From a virus, in IMG/VR virus record IMGVR_UViG_3300044707_000425, positions 1-42,447 of that record: a stretch of 42,447 nucleotides of DNA; one strand, 5' to 3'. Position 1 is the stretch's first letter; each line of letters starts with the position of its first letter. Shown here piece after piece: positions 16,930-22,623 of the stretch. The notes beneath the pieces were generated by a model. The model did not search any database and was not told the DNA's origin. It was given only the letters and a program-made list of their open reading frames with translations. Both the position numbers and the translations under genes were made by a program.

Positions 16930-17094
16930 ATGAGCTACTCACACTGGGCCGCAGTCAGTACACCGCCACCGGTGAGGGCGTATTGGCGGATCGTTTCGCC
17001 TACGGGTGAACAATCCCGCCCCTACCGGACGCAAGCAGCAGCTAAAGCACAGCTCAAGCGCTGGCCAGCTGGCAGTACAACTCAGCAGGGCTAA
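16930..17094 (+). CDS. Small early protein, 54 aa
   Basis: MSYSHWAAVSTPPPVRAYWR... is a basic, Trp/Arg-rich small protein ('YWRIVSPTGEQSRPYRTQAA', 'AQLKRWPAG'). It resembles small nucleic-acid or host-enzyme binding early proteins, but there is no family match I can name. The ATG was chosen because it directly follows the CA-rich leader shared with four other early genes; a longer frame upstream lacks any leader. It is the first plus-strand gene after the non-coding region, so probably expressed at once on infection. Confidence 0.5.
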   Translation: MSYSHWAAVSTPPPVRAYWRIVSPTGEQSRPYRTQAAAKAQLKRWPAGSTTQQG

Positions 17095-17098
17095 TCCC

Positions 17099-17131
17099 CA
17101 CAACCAACCACCACCACCAACCACCGAGACC
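17099..17131 (+). promoter_or_regulatory. CA-rich leader 2
   Basis: CAACCAACCACCACC then ACCAACCACC, ending at 'gagaccATG'. No SD precedes the clamp-like gene at 17132. Confidence 0.55.
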
Positions 17132-17860
17132 ATGGCAACCACTACCCAACTCACTCAAGCCAGTGCCGAGACCCTGGCCTTACTGCAGCTGCAGCAGGAT
17201 TCAGCCACTTGTGCGGGTGTGCTGCCTTACTGGCCCATTTGGGCGGCTGCACAGTTCGTCAGTACCGATGAAATGAAACAGATACTGCAGTTCGTGCATA
17301 TCTGGCGTGATGGGGACGCGTATCAGATCGAGTCCACCGATGGCCACCGCTTGTTTCGCTACCGGTTCCCTGCAGTGGGCACCGATGGCATGCCCACGCT
17401 CTGGCGTGTGCCCGATCAGGGTCTGTTGCTGCATGCCAAACCACTGCGCAAGGCTGTAGGTCACAGCAAGTTGCTGACGGTCACCCACGAGATGCGGGCC
17501 GTGTTCCACGGTGGGGCAAAGCAAGCGCTGCTCGAGCTGTCATCCGTCAACCTTGCCGGCCAATTCGGGGTGCATACGGCTGATGACTGCAGCAAGGTCG
17601 GCACCTTTCCGAACGTCAACCAACTGTTCCCTGACAGCTTCAGTAACAACCCCGGCAAGAAGTTTGCTTTTGATGCTCGCTACGTCCGGGAATGGTGCGC
17701 AGTGGTTGAGAAGTTGTCAGACAACGACGCAACACATTGTGAATGCAACAGCCCTACAACTCCGTTCCTTTGGTCTTGCAACTATCAGCCGCGCATTGGC
17801 CAGCACGGCAAGAACCCACGGCTCGAGCTGCTGATCATGCCTGTGCAGATCCGCAACTAG
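17132..17860 (+). CDS. Sliding-clamp (DnaN-like) fold protein, 242 aa
   Basis: Patterns match DNA polymerase III beta clamps: 'IESTDGHRLFRYRFP' (compare 'ATDGHRLA'), 'GTFPNVNQLFPDSF' (compare the 'FPDYxxLxP' block) and the C-terminal strand 'LELLIMPVQIRN' (compare 'YxIMPxRL'). At 242 aa it is shorter than a three-domain clamp (~370 aa), so it may be a two-domain or degenerate form. It could tether a host polymerase to phage DNA, or mimic the clamp to bind host factors. It is preceded by a CA-rich leader and followed by a hairpin. The fold call is moderately sure, the function is inference. Confidence 0.6.
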   Translation: MATTTQLTQASAETLALLQLQQDSATCAGVLPYWPIWAAAQFVSTDEMKQILQFVHIWRDGDAYQIESTDGHRLFRYRFPAVGTDGMPTLWRVPDQGLLLHAKPLRKAVGHSKLLTVTHEMRAVFHGGAKQALLELSSVNLAGQFGVHTADDCSKVGTFPNVNQLFPDSFSNNPGKKFAFDARYVREWCAVVEKLSDNDATHCECNSPTTPFLWSCNYQPRIGQHGKNPRLELLIMPVQIRN

Positions 17861-17869
17861 GCCTGATAT

Positions 17870-17899
17870 CTGCACTGGGCCCTACGGGGCCCTTTGCAG
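17870..17899 (+). terminator. Hairpin with TACG tetraloop after clamp-like gene
   Basis: CTGCA-ct-GGGCCC-TACG-GGGCCC-tt-TGCAG: two stacked stems with a stable UNCG-type loop, 9 nt after the stop codon. Only TTT follows the inner stem, so it may be an attenuator or processing site. Confidence 0.5.
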
Positions 17900-17911
17900 C
17901 TCTCAAGGCTG

Positions 17912-17939
17912 CCAACCAACAACCACCACCACCAGACCG
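17912..17939 (+). promoter_or_regulatory. CA-rich leader 3
   Basis: CCAACCAACAACCACCACCA followed by 'ccagaccgATG'. No SD before ardC at 17940. Confidence 0.55.
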
Positions 17940-18890
17940 ATGACAACCACTACCAGGGCCCGCAAAGCTCGCAAGCCATACGACGGCCCCAGTCCAGAAG
18001 AAAAGCTCTGTTCTGCACTGGTGCAGCTACTTGAGCAGGGCACCAACCCTTGGCGCCGTGAGTGGGCCGTTTCCGGTGCCCAAGGCCATCACCGCAACTT
18101 GCTGACCGGTGCGGCCTACCGGGGCTCTAACCCTGCAGTCCTCGAAATGTGGGCCGCATGCCGTGGCTACTCCCTGCCGCTGTGGCTGGGCGTGGCACAG
18201 GCCAAGGCCCAGGGCTGGTATCCGCGCAAAGGCTCGCAGGGCTGTTACGTGGTGCGGCCACAGCTCAACAATCGGGAACAGCAAGACGAGCAGGGCAAGC
18301 CGGTGACCGGGCCCGATGGCACCCCGCTGATCAGTGCATGGATCAGTTACAAACCCGCTTGCGTGTTCAACGTGCAGGACCTCCAGGGGGAAGGCCTTGA
18401 TGCTGCGATTGCCGCGGCCGTGGGCACCATCACCGTTAAGCCTGAGCCTGAGAGGTTGGCAGCGGCTGAGGCCGTGCTTGGGGCCTGGGAGGTGCCCACC
18501 GTGTGGGCTGGCGATCGGGCTTTCTACCGGCCCTCCGTTGATCAGATCACGATGCCCACCCGGGCCCAGTTCGCCACTGCTGAGGGGCTCTATGCGACCT
18601 GGGCCCACGAGCAAGCCCACAGCACCGGCCACAGCAGCCGGCTTAACCGTGAGATGGGCAGCACCCATGGCAGCGATGCCTACGCCAGAGAGGAACTGGT
18701 CGCCGAGCTCGCCGCCTTCCTGATCTGTAGCCGGCTGGAGATCAGCAGCAGCACCGAAAACCACGCGGCCTATCTGAGGCACTGGGCCCGGGTGCTCAAG
18801 GAGGGGCCCAAGGTGCTGTTTAAGGCCTTGGGGCAGGCATCGGCCGCGGCAAACGCCATCTGTGGGCCCGACGTGATCGAGGAGGCCTGA
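17940..18890 (+). CDS. ardC: ArdC-like antirestriction protein, 316 aa
   Basis: The N-terminal domain (~residues 15-150) matches the ArdC ssDNA-binding domain: 'LLEQGTNPWRREW', 'NLLTGAAYRGSNP', 'GWYPRKGSQGCYVV' and 'VFNVQDLQGE'. The C-terminal domain is a zincin metallopeptidase with HEQAH at residues 223-227 and 'AREELVAELAAFLI' after it. ArdC proteins inhibit host restriction and bind incoming ssDNA. Location among the first genes fits protection of entering DNA. A copy of the palindrome (18013-18026) lies inside its 5' end. The next small gene is read from an SD at the end of this one. Confidence 0.85.
   Translation: MTTTTRARKARKPYDGPSPEEKLCSALVQLLEQGTNPWRREWAVSGAQGHHRNLLTGAAYRGSNPAVLEMWAACRGYSLPLWLGVAQAKAQGWYPRKGSQGCYVVRPQLNNREQQDEQGKPVTGPDGTPLISAWISYKPACVFNVQDLQGEGLDAAIAAAVGTITVKPEPERLAAAEAVLGAWEVPTVWAGDRAFYRPSVDQITMPTRAQFATAEGLYATWAHEQAHSTGHSSRLNREMGSTHGSDAYAREELVAELAAFLICSRLEISSSTENHAAYLRHWARVLKEGPKVLFKALGQASAAANAICGPDVIEEA
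18013..18026. promoter_or_regulatory. Palindrome H inside ardC
   Basis: CTGCAC-TG-GTGCAG, perfect 6+6 palindrome within the coding frame. TGTTCT precedes it, as at copies F and G. This could be a chance product of CTG/CAG codons. Confidence 0.3.
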
Positions 18891-18893
18891 GCT

Positions 18894-19049
18894 ATGGACA
18901 TGAGCGAGCAACGCGAGGCAATGCGCAGCCTGGTTGATCTGTGGGTCCGGCTGGAAACGATCACCAGAGAGCAGATGCCTGAGGCCAGCGAAGCAGAACG
19001 CGCAAGCGTCGTGGCAGCGGCAGCCGGGCGAATCCTGCGCTTGCACTGA
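18894..19049 (+). CDS. Small helical protein, 51 aa
   Basis: It opens 3 nt after the ardC stop with a good SD (GGAGG, 8-nt spacing). Predicted all-helical and charged: 'MSEQREAMRSLVDLWVRLET' then 'EQMPEASEAERASVV'. No family is recognised. It is coupled to ardC and followed directly by a strong hairpin, so the ardC transcript may end here. Confidence 0.55.
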   Translation: MDMSEQREAMRSLVDLWVRLETITREQMPEASEAERASVVAAAAGRILRLH

Positions 19050-19050
19050 C

Positions 19051-19098
19051 GCCTGCCCGGGCACCTCCCGGCGCCTTGCCGGTGGTGCCCCTGCAGGC
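19051..19098 (+). terminator. Long stacked hairpin after the ardC unit
   Basis: GCCTGC-cc-GGGCACC-tc-CCGGC-gcctt-GCCGG-t-GGTGCCC-ct-GCAGGC: an 18-bp stem with small internal loops starting 1 nt after a stop codon. There is no T-run. It may be a structured-RNA boundary, or a terminator that does not need a T-tract. Confidence 0.55.
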
Positions 19099-19110
19099 CT
19101 CAGCCCTGCT

Positions 19111-19130
19111 CAACAACCACCACCCGACCT
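19111..19130 (+). promoter_or_regulatory. CA-rich leader 4
   Basis: CAACAACCACCACCCGACCT immediately followed by the ATG at 19131. No SD. Confidence 0.5.
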
Positions 19131-19331
19131 ATGGCAACCATTCACAGCTACACCCTGCAAGGCAACGACGTTGACCTAGTGCGCGCAATCCTGCGCAGCG
19201 AGTACAAGCGGATCTTCAGGGAATCGCCCGCAGCCTTTGAGGAGGCCTCGCCCAATTCATGGATCACCCGCGTTGCCGACCTTTGCCGAGAGCTCGACTG
19301 CGTTCCGGCTCACAGCCGCGCCGAGGTCTGA
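19131..19331 (+). CDS. Small hypothetical early protein, 66 aa
   Basis: A helical, Arg/Glu-rich protein: 'DVDLVRAILRSEYKRIFRES' and 'WITRVADLCRELDCVP'. It has no recognised domain. Its start is fixed by the CA-rich leader shared with other early genes, and its stop is 3 nt before the next ATG, so it begins a run of four closely spaced genes leading to the winged-helix proteins. Function unknown. Confidence 0.55.
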   Translation: MATIHSYTLQGNDVDLVRAILRSEYKRIFRESPAAFEEASPNSWITRVADLCRELDCVPAHSRAEV

Positions 19332-19334
19332 GCC

Positions 19335-19517
19335 ATGCGCAGCACTGCATCCGCCCTGGCAGCCACGGCCCTCACCCTCTGGGCCCTGGGGGCCGTCGCT
19401 GATCGGCAGCCACCGCCGCGGCCAACACCGCAGACCATGCCCACCCCCAGCAGCGCAACGCCTGACAGGTGGCGCCTGCCCGATCCCCGCACCATCTCCC
19501 GTTTCCCTGGCCCCTGA
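19335..19517 (+). CDS. Small secreted or membrane-anchored protein candidate, 60 aa
   Basis: The N-terminus looks like a signal/anchor segment (residues 1-22, 'STASALAATALTLWALGAVA'). A Pro/Arg-rich tail follows ('PPPRPTPQT', 'RWRLPDP'). Start ATG is 3 nt after the previous stop and the gene ends 3 nt before the next. Small early exported proteins often modify the envelope (superinfection exclusion), but nothing here shows that. No SD is evident. Confidence 0.4.
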   Translation: MRSTASALAATALTLWALGAVADRQPPPRPTPQTMPTPSSATPDRWRLPDPRTISRFPGP

Positions 19518-19520
19518 CCC

Positions 19521-19784
19521 ATGCCACTGATCCCCAAGACCCTCCACGTCAACCGACCAACCCAACCCGTCGCCATCACGGCAGATGAGGCTGCCCTGCT
19601 GGTGGCCTTGCTCAGGCCCCGGGCCAATCTGCTGATCGAGCTGCTCGACGTGCAGATTCAGGCCTGCCCCGTGGGGGACGAAAGCTGGGGCGACACCGCC
19701 GACGCCCTGGCCACAGCCAATGGCGTGATGATCAAGCTGCGCAATGCCCAGCTGACCCTCGAGGGAGGCCCGGGCCATGGCTGA
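19521..19784 (+). CDS. Hypothetical protein, 87 aa
   Basis: The middle is a helical pair with 'ITADEAALLVALLRPRANLL' and 'DALATANGVMIKLRNAQLTL'. No family is recognised. It overlaps the next gene by 8 bp, so the two are likely co-translated. It is in the run of small genes before the winged-helix proteins. Confidence 0.5.
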   Translation: MPLIPKTLHVNRPTQPVAITADEAALLVALLRPRANLLIELLDVQIQACPVGDESWGDTADALATANGVMIKLRNAQLTLEGGPGHG

Positions 19785-20178
19785 TCCGATCGCTGTTGCT
19801 CGGTTCCTTGGCGCCTTGCGCCAGAAAAATCGGGCCGTGCCCATGAATGCAGCTGAGGCCCTGCTGCTGGTTGCCGCTGGGGTGGACAACATCCCTGACC
19901 TACAGCGGGCCATGCAAGATCCGCATGGAAAGGTATTGCCGGCCGCCACAATCAGCCGGTTGGTGTCCCTGCTGCGCGGTCGGGCCTGTTACAGACAGGG
20001 CACCTGGGTAGAGAGTCCCTATGGGCTGCTCGAGGTGAGACCTCACCCGCATCGACGGGGTTTGCAGCTGCAGCTGAGTGCAGCAGGGGCGCAGCTGATT
20101 GACGCCTGCTTTGGGGCAAATAAATGCAATAGCCTCCTAGTAGATCAGCAATCCACCTGCGACAAGAAAAGCCAGTGA
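19777..20178 (+). CDS. Winged-helix (MarR-like) protein 1, 133 aa
   Basis: The helical core 'MNAAEALLLVAAGVDNIPDL' is followed by 'ATISRLVSLLRGRACY' as a candidate recognition helix and a wing 'LLEVRPHPHRRGLQLQLSAA', the layout of MarR-type regulators. The closing 'GAQLIDACF' parallels the 'GKALLRQLE' end of the second winged-helix gene. The start overlaps the upstream gene and has SD GGGAGG. The pair is positioned before the integrase, so a role in the lysis-lysogeny choice is plausible. Confidence 0.55.
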   Translation: MADPIAVARFLGALRQKNRAVPMNAAEALLLVAAGVDNIPDLQRAMQDPHGKVLPAATISRLVSLLRGRACYRQGTWVESPYGLLEVRPHPHRRGLQLQLSAAGAQLIDACFGANKCNSLLVDQQSTCDKKSQ

Positions 20179-20290
20179 GGGTCTACCTAATCGCCTCCAT
20201 TGAGATACCCGTCGGGCAGTGGTGGAGAGGGTTCAACCTGTACCTAGAGGCCCTTGGGCGGCGCAAGCGCCTCTCTCTCCACCCCTGTCA

Positions 20291-20304
20291 GACTCCTAGG
20301 AGTC
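20291..20304. promoter_or_regulatory. Perfect CCTAGG-centred palindrome before second winged-helix gene
   Basis: GACTCCTAGGAGTC is a perfect 14-bp palindrome ending 16 nt before the ATG at 20321. It shares its ACTCCTAGG half-site with the tandem repeats at 16179-16204. Operator-like. Confidence 0.6.
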
Positions 20305-20320
20305 ACAAGCGCTACGGGCC

Positions 20321-20638
20321 ATGGATCTACGTGAGTTGGAACGGGCTTTGGCGGCTTTTGCCGTGCTCTCCCCGACCTCGTTACCCCTGCACCACGCCCA
20401 GGTCTTCCTCTATGTGGCTCGGCATGGCCCATGCAGTTACGAGGCCCTGGAGGAGGCCCTAGCGCTGTCCAACTCGACTGTCTCCCGCACCGTCCACGCC
20501 CTCGGTGATCAACACCGCAAGGGATACGACGGTCACGGCCTGCTTGAGCTGGCCCGCGACCCTACAGAGGGGCGCCGCTACATCGTCAGACTCACCGCCA
20601 GGGGCAAAGCCCTGCTCAGGCAACTCGAAGGGCTTTGA
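20321..20638 (+). CDS. Winged-helix MarR-like regulator 2, 105 aa
   Basis: Typical MarR/winged-helix layout: 'LHHAQVFLYVARHGPCSYEA' (helix 2), 'LALSNSTVSRTVHALG' (turn and recognition helix) and the wing 'DPTEGRRYIVRLTARGKALL' with the usual 'L-T-x-x-G' ending. It probably represses or activates phage genes. The nearest site is the perfect CCTAGG palindrome just upstream, which suggests autoregulation. It lies directly before the integrase. A candidate for the phage's lysogeny regulator, although no CI/Cro-type protein was seen to compare with it. Confidence 0.7.
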   Translation: MDLRELERALAAFAVLSPTSLPLHHAQVFLYVARHGPCSYEALEEALALSNSTVSRTVHALGDQHRKGYDGHGLLELARDPTEGRRYIVRLTARGKALLRQLEGL

Positions 20639-20687
20639 CCCCCAACTTGCCTCCCAACCACCACCACCACCCCCAACTTGCCTCCCA
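20639..20687 (+). repeat. 18-bp direct repeat flanking CA-rich leader 5 before int
   Basis: CCCCCAACTTGCCTCCCA occurs at 20639-20656 and again at 20670-20687, separated by CCACCACC units (CAACCACCACCACCAC starts at 20655). It may be a regulator or integrase arm site, or a simple duplication of the leader. Confidence 0.6.
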
Positions 20688-21685
20688 TGACAGGCTCTGT
20701 CCGCAAAGCTGCTGATGGCAGCTGGGTTGCTGATGTCACCATCAACGGCACCCGAAGAACTGGCAAATGCAAAACCCGTAGTGAGGCCCTGGCCCGCAAG
20801 CGTGAGCTGCTCGAGCTGCTGATGCAGCGCGAGGCCAGGCCCGCTGCCAGGCCGGTGTTCACCATGAAGGAATCCCGGGCTCTCTCGATGCGGATCCGCT
20901 GGGCTGGGCTGGCCTACGAGCGCACCGCTGCCATCTACAGCGCTGAGGCCGTGGCCTACTTCGGCGATCACATGCCCATCAGCGAGATCACGGCGGCCCT
21001 GGTGGATGGCTGGCGGCAGGTGCTGCTGGCCAAGGGCAACCGCCCCAGCACCGTCAACCGGAAGGTGTCAGCCATCCGGGCCATGCTCGCTGATGCCCAT
21101 CTCCACGGTCACCTGCAAGAGGTGCCCCGCATGCCGCAGCAGCTGCGCATGGTCAACACCAAGGACAGGGTGATCAGCGACCACGAGCGCGATGGGTTCT
21201 GCGCCTACTTCCGCCAGGTGGGCGAACCCGCCGCGGCCGATCTGCTGGTGTTCCTGCTGGAGACCGCTTGCCGGTGGGGCGAGGCCGAGCGCCTCAAGGG
21301 TCAGGACGTGGACCTGGCCAAGGGCAGGGTGACCTTCTGGACCACCAAGAACGGCAAACCCCGATCGGTGCCGCTGACCCGCCGAGCGATCGAGGCCCTG
21401 CAGCCTCACTTGCCGGCGATCCCCACCCATCGGGTCTGGCCCTTCAAATACACCCGCTACCAGCACCTGTTCAACACCGCCAAGGCCATGCACGGGCTGG
21501 CTGATGATCGGGCCCTGTCGATCCACACCACCCGCCACACCTGCGCCTCGAAGCTGGCCAGCCGGGGGATCCCGCTGCACCAGTTGATGGCCTACGGGGG
21601 ATGGACCAGCCTGGCCTCAGTGCAGCGCTACCTGCACCTGCACACCGATGCGCTGGCCGCCTGCGTCAACGCCCTGGAGGATTGA
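20687..21685 (+). CDS. int: Tyrosine-family integrase, 332 aa
   Basis: All catalytic positions are visible: Arg196 in 'ACRWGEAERLKG', Lys221 in 'TKNGKPRSVPL', His280-x-x-Arg283 in 'HTTRHTCASKL', Trp306 in 'YGGWTS' (in the place of His) and the nucleophile Tyr315 in 'VQRYLHL'. The N-terminus has an arm-binding-like beta region ('GSWVADVTINGTRRTGKCKT') and a SAM-like core. It would integrate the phage at a host site, most likely the tRNA-Leu(UAA) fragment at 22469. ATG 20687 was chosen over TTG 20678. No excisionase was recognised. Confidence 0.95.
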   Translation: MTGSVRKAADGSWVADVTINGTRRTGKCKTRSEALARKRELLELLMQREARPAARPVFTMKESRALSMRIRWAGLAYERTAAIYSAEAVAYFGDHMPISEITAALVDGWRQVLLAKGNRPSTVNRKVSAIRAMLADAHLHGHLQEVPRMPQQLRMVNTKDRVISDHERDGFCAYFRQVGEPAAADLLVFLLETACRWGEAERLKGQDVDLAKGRVTFWTTKNGKPRSVPLTRRAIEALQPHLPAIPTHRVWPFKYTRYQHLFNTAKAMHGLADDRALSIHTTRHTCASKLASRGIPLHQLMAYGGWTSLASVQRYLHLHTDALAACVNALED

Positions 21686-21688
21686 GCG

Positions 21689-21946
21689 ATGAAGGAATTT
21701 ACAAAAGGCCTCTTCTTCGGCCGCATGGGTGGGCCCACCGGCAGTACTTGCATCGTAAAAACGATGACCGTGGGCGAGCTGCAGGATTTCCTGAACGCTT
21801 ACCCCAAGGACATGCCGGTAATGGCGACCTGGGAAGGGGTTGCAGCCATGATCGAGCCCGAGAACTTCTCGGTTGTGAGCGGCTTCCACAAAGGATTCGA
21901 GGAGGAAGCCTGTGATTGCTTGGTTGTTGACGTGGAGGGTTACTGA
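21689..21946 (+). CDS. Small conserved-type phage protein, 85 aa
   Basis: The ATG has SD GGAGG (from the int 3' end). It contains 'KTMTVGELQDFLNAYPKDMP', a pattern common in small bacterial and phage proteins of unknown role, and an acidic C-terminus ('CDCLVVDVEGY'). It is coupled to int upstream (3 nt) and to a membrane protein downstream (TGATG). Less GC-rich than its neighbours. Not identified further. Confidence 0.6.
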   Translation: MKEFTKGLFFGRMGGPTGSTCIVKTMTVGELQDFLNAYPKDMPVMATWEGVAAMIEPENFSVVSGFHKGFEEEACDCLVVDVEGY

Positions 21947-22134
21947 TGCAAGACCAAGCACCCAAGCCGCGGCCGGTGAAGCCCCTTGAGGTGGCCGGCT
22001 ACCTCGCCGCGGCCACCACCATCTCAGGGCTGGGGTTGCTGGCCCTGCCCTTCGTGATCACTGTCCTGGGGGTTGCCGCCCCTGTCTGGGTGGTGGGATT
22101 CTTCCTTCACCGTCTCTGGGTGGCAAACCGATGA
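21946..22134 (+). CDS. Small two-helix membrane protein, 62 aa
   Basis: Two hydrophobic segments (residues ~16-36 'VAGYLAAATTISGLGLLALP' and ~37-57 'FVITVLGVAAPVWVVGFFLH') with a short basic start and end. It is coupled by TGATG upstream and ATGA downstream. Position next to int suggests an early or lysogeny-stage membrane function such as superinfection exclusion; a second holin is another option. Neither is shown. Confidence 0.55.
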   Translation: MQDQAPKPRPVKPLEVAGYLAAATTISGLGLLALPFVITVLGVAAPVWVVGFFLHRLWVANR

Positions 22135-22346
22135 TCGAGCTGATGCTGCTGGCCCAGCTGTCCGGCCCGGCCTGCGGGTGGAACTCCGGCATGGAGATCA
22201 CCCCCGACAACATGCCGCTGACCGGCTGCACCGTGCCGACCAAGGGCAACCCCTACGGCACCCGCCTGCGCATGGATCCGTTCGCCCCTGGCGGTGTCAG
22301 AGCTGAGCCTGCCGGCCCGGCCCCGCTGCCCGTCTACGGTCAGTGA
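22131..22346 (+). CDS. Small hypothetical protein, 71 aa
   Basis: The hydrophobic start 'MIELMLLAQLSGPACGW' may be a signal segment. The rest is Pro/Gly-rich ('MPLTGCTVPTKGNPYGTRLR', 'PAGPAPLPVYG') with two cysteines. The ATG overlaps the upstream stop (ATGA). It is the last gene before the att-like region. Not identified. Confidence 0.5.
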   Translation: MIELMLLAQLSGPACGWNSGMEITPDNMPLTGCTVPTKGNPYGTRLRMDPFAPGGVRAEPAGPAPLPVYGQ

Positions 22347-22468
22347 TCAGGCCTTGTTGTGGACGCATCCACTGCCCCCGAAAAACTGCGTCGGCAGCCA
22401 AGCAGACTGCTTGAAGCAGACCCCGACGCAGACCCTCAAATCCCCGAGATGCCCTATGGTTACTGAGC

Positions 22469-22515
22469 GGGGGCATGGCGGAATGGGAGACGCAGCGGAC
22501 TTAAAAACCGCTGGC
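22469..22515 (+). other. Candidate attP: 5' half of tRNA-Leu(UAA)
   Basis: The sequence reads as the first half of a bacterial tRNA-Leu: acceptor GGGGGCA, TG, D-stem GCG with loop GAATGGGAGA and CGC, anticodon stem GCGGA, loop CTTAAAA (anticodon TAA), then ACCGC. The last stem pair is A-A. Variable arm, T arm and 3' acceptor are missing, so this is not a working tRNA. It lies about 780 bp downstream of int. Marine P-SSP7 is reported to carry a tRNA-Leu match near its integrase. Strong attP candidate. Confidence 0.7.
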
Positions 22516-22522
22516 ACTATTT

Positions 22523-22587
22523 CCACCCCTGCAGAGCAATCGTTTTCCCTTGCTGCAGCACGTTGCTAGCCAGCTCTGCAGGGGTGG
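22523..22587. repeat. 15-bp perfect inverted repeat next to attP
   Basis: CCACCCCTGCAGAGC (22523-22537) and GCTCTGCAGGGGTGG (22573-22587), 35 bp apart, beginning 8 bp after the tRNA fragment. It may be an integrase/excision factor arm-site pair, or a large RNA hairpin before the RNA polymerase gene. Confidence 0.6.
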
Positions 22588-22623
22588 GGTGGAATTACTG
22601 CTGAAAGCACCTGTAACTGCTGG

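Larger units (their letters stand above)
22347..22623. other. att-region intergenic stretch
   Basis: 277 bp between the last int-unit gene and the RNA polymerase. It contains the tRNA-Leu half (22469-22515) and a 15-bp inverted repeat (22523-22587). No gene is supported. A GTG at 22624 opens the RNA polymerase frame without an SD. Confidence 0.6.

Noticed and set aside
16259-16942. 227-aa minus-strand and several overlapping plus-strand frames in the non-coding hub
   Set aside because: Low-complexity Pro/Ala/Gln/Ser content from GC-rich repeats, no SD or CA leader, no domain.
18027-19064. 345-aa minus-strand frame opposite ardC
   Set aside because: Antisense shadow; ardC motifs including HEQAH are on the plus strand.
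20175-20462. 95-aa frame between the two winged-helix genes
   Set aside because: GTG start without leader, runs over the CCTAGG palindrome and out of frame into the second winged-helix gene.
22469-22587. Complete tRNA-Leu gene
   Set aside because: No T arm (TTCRANYC block) or matching 3' acceptor strand follows; only the 5' half is present.
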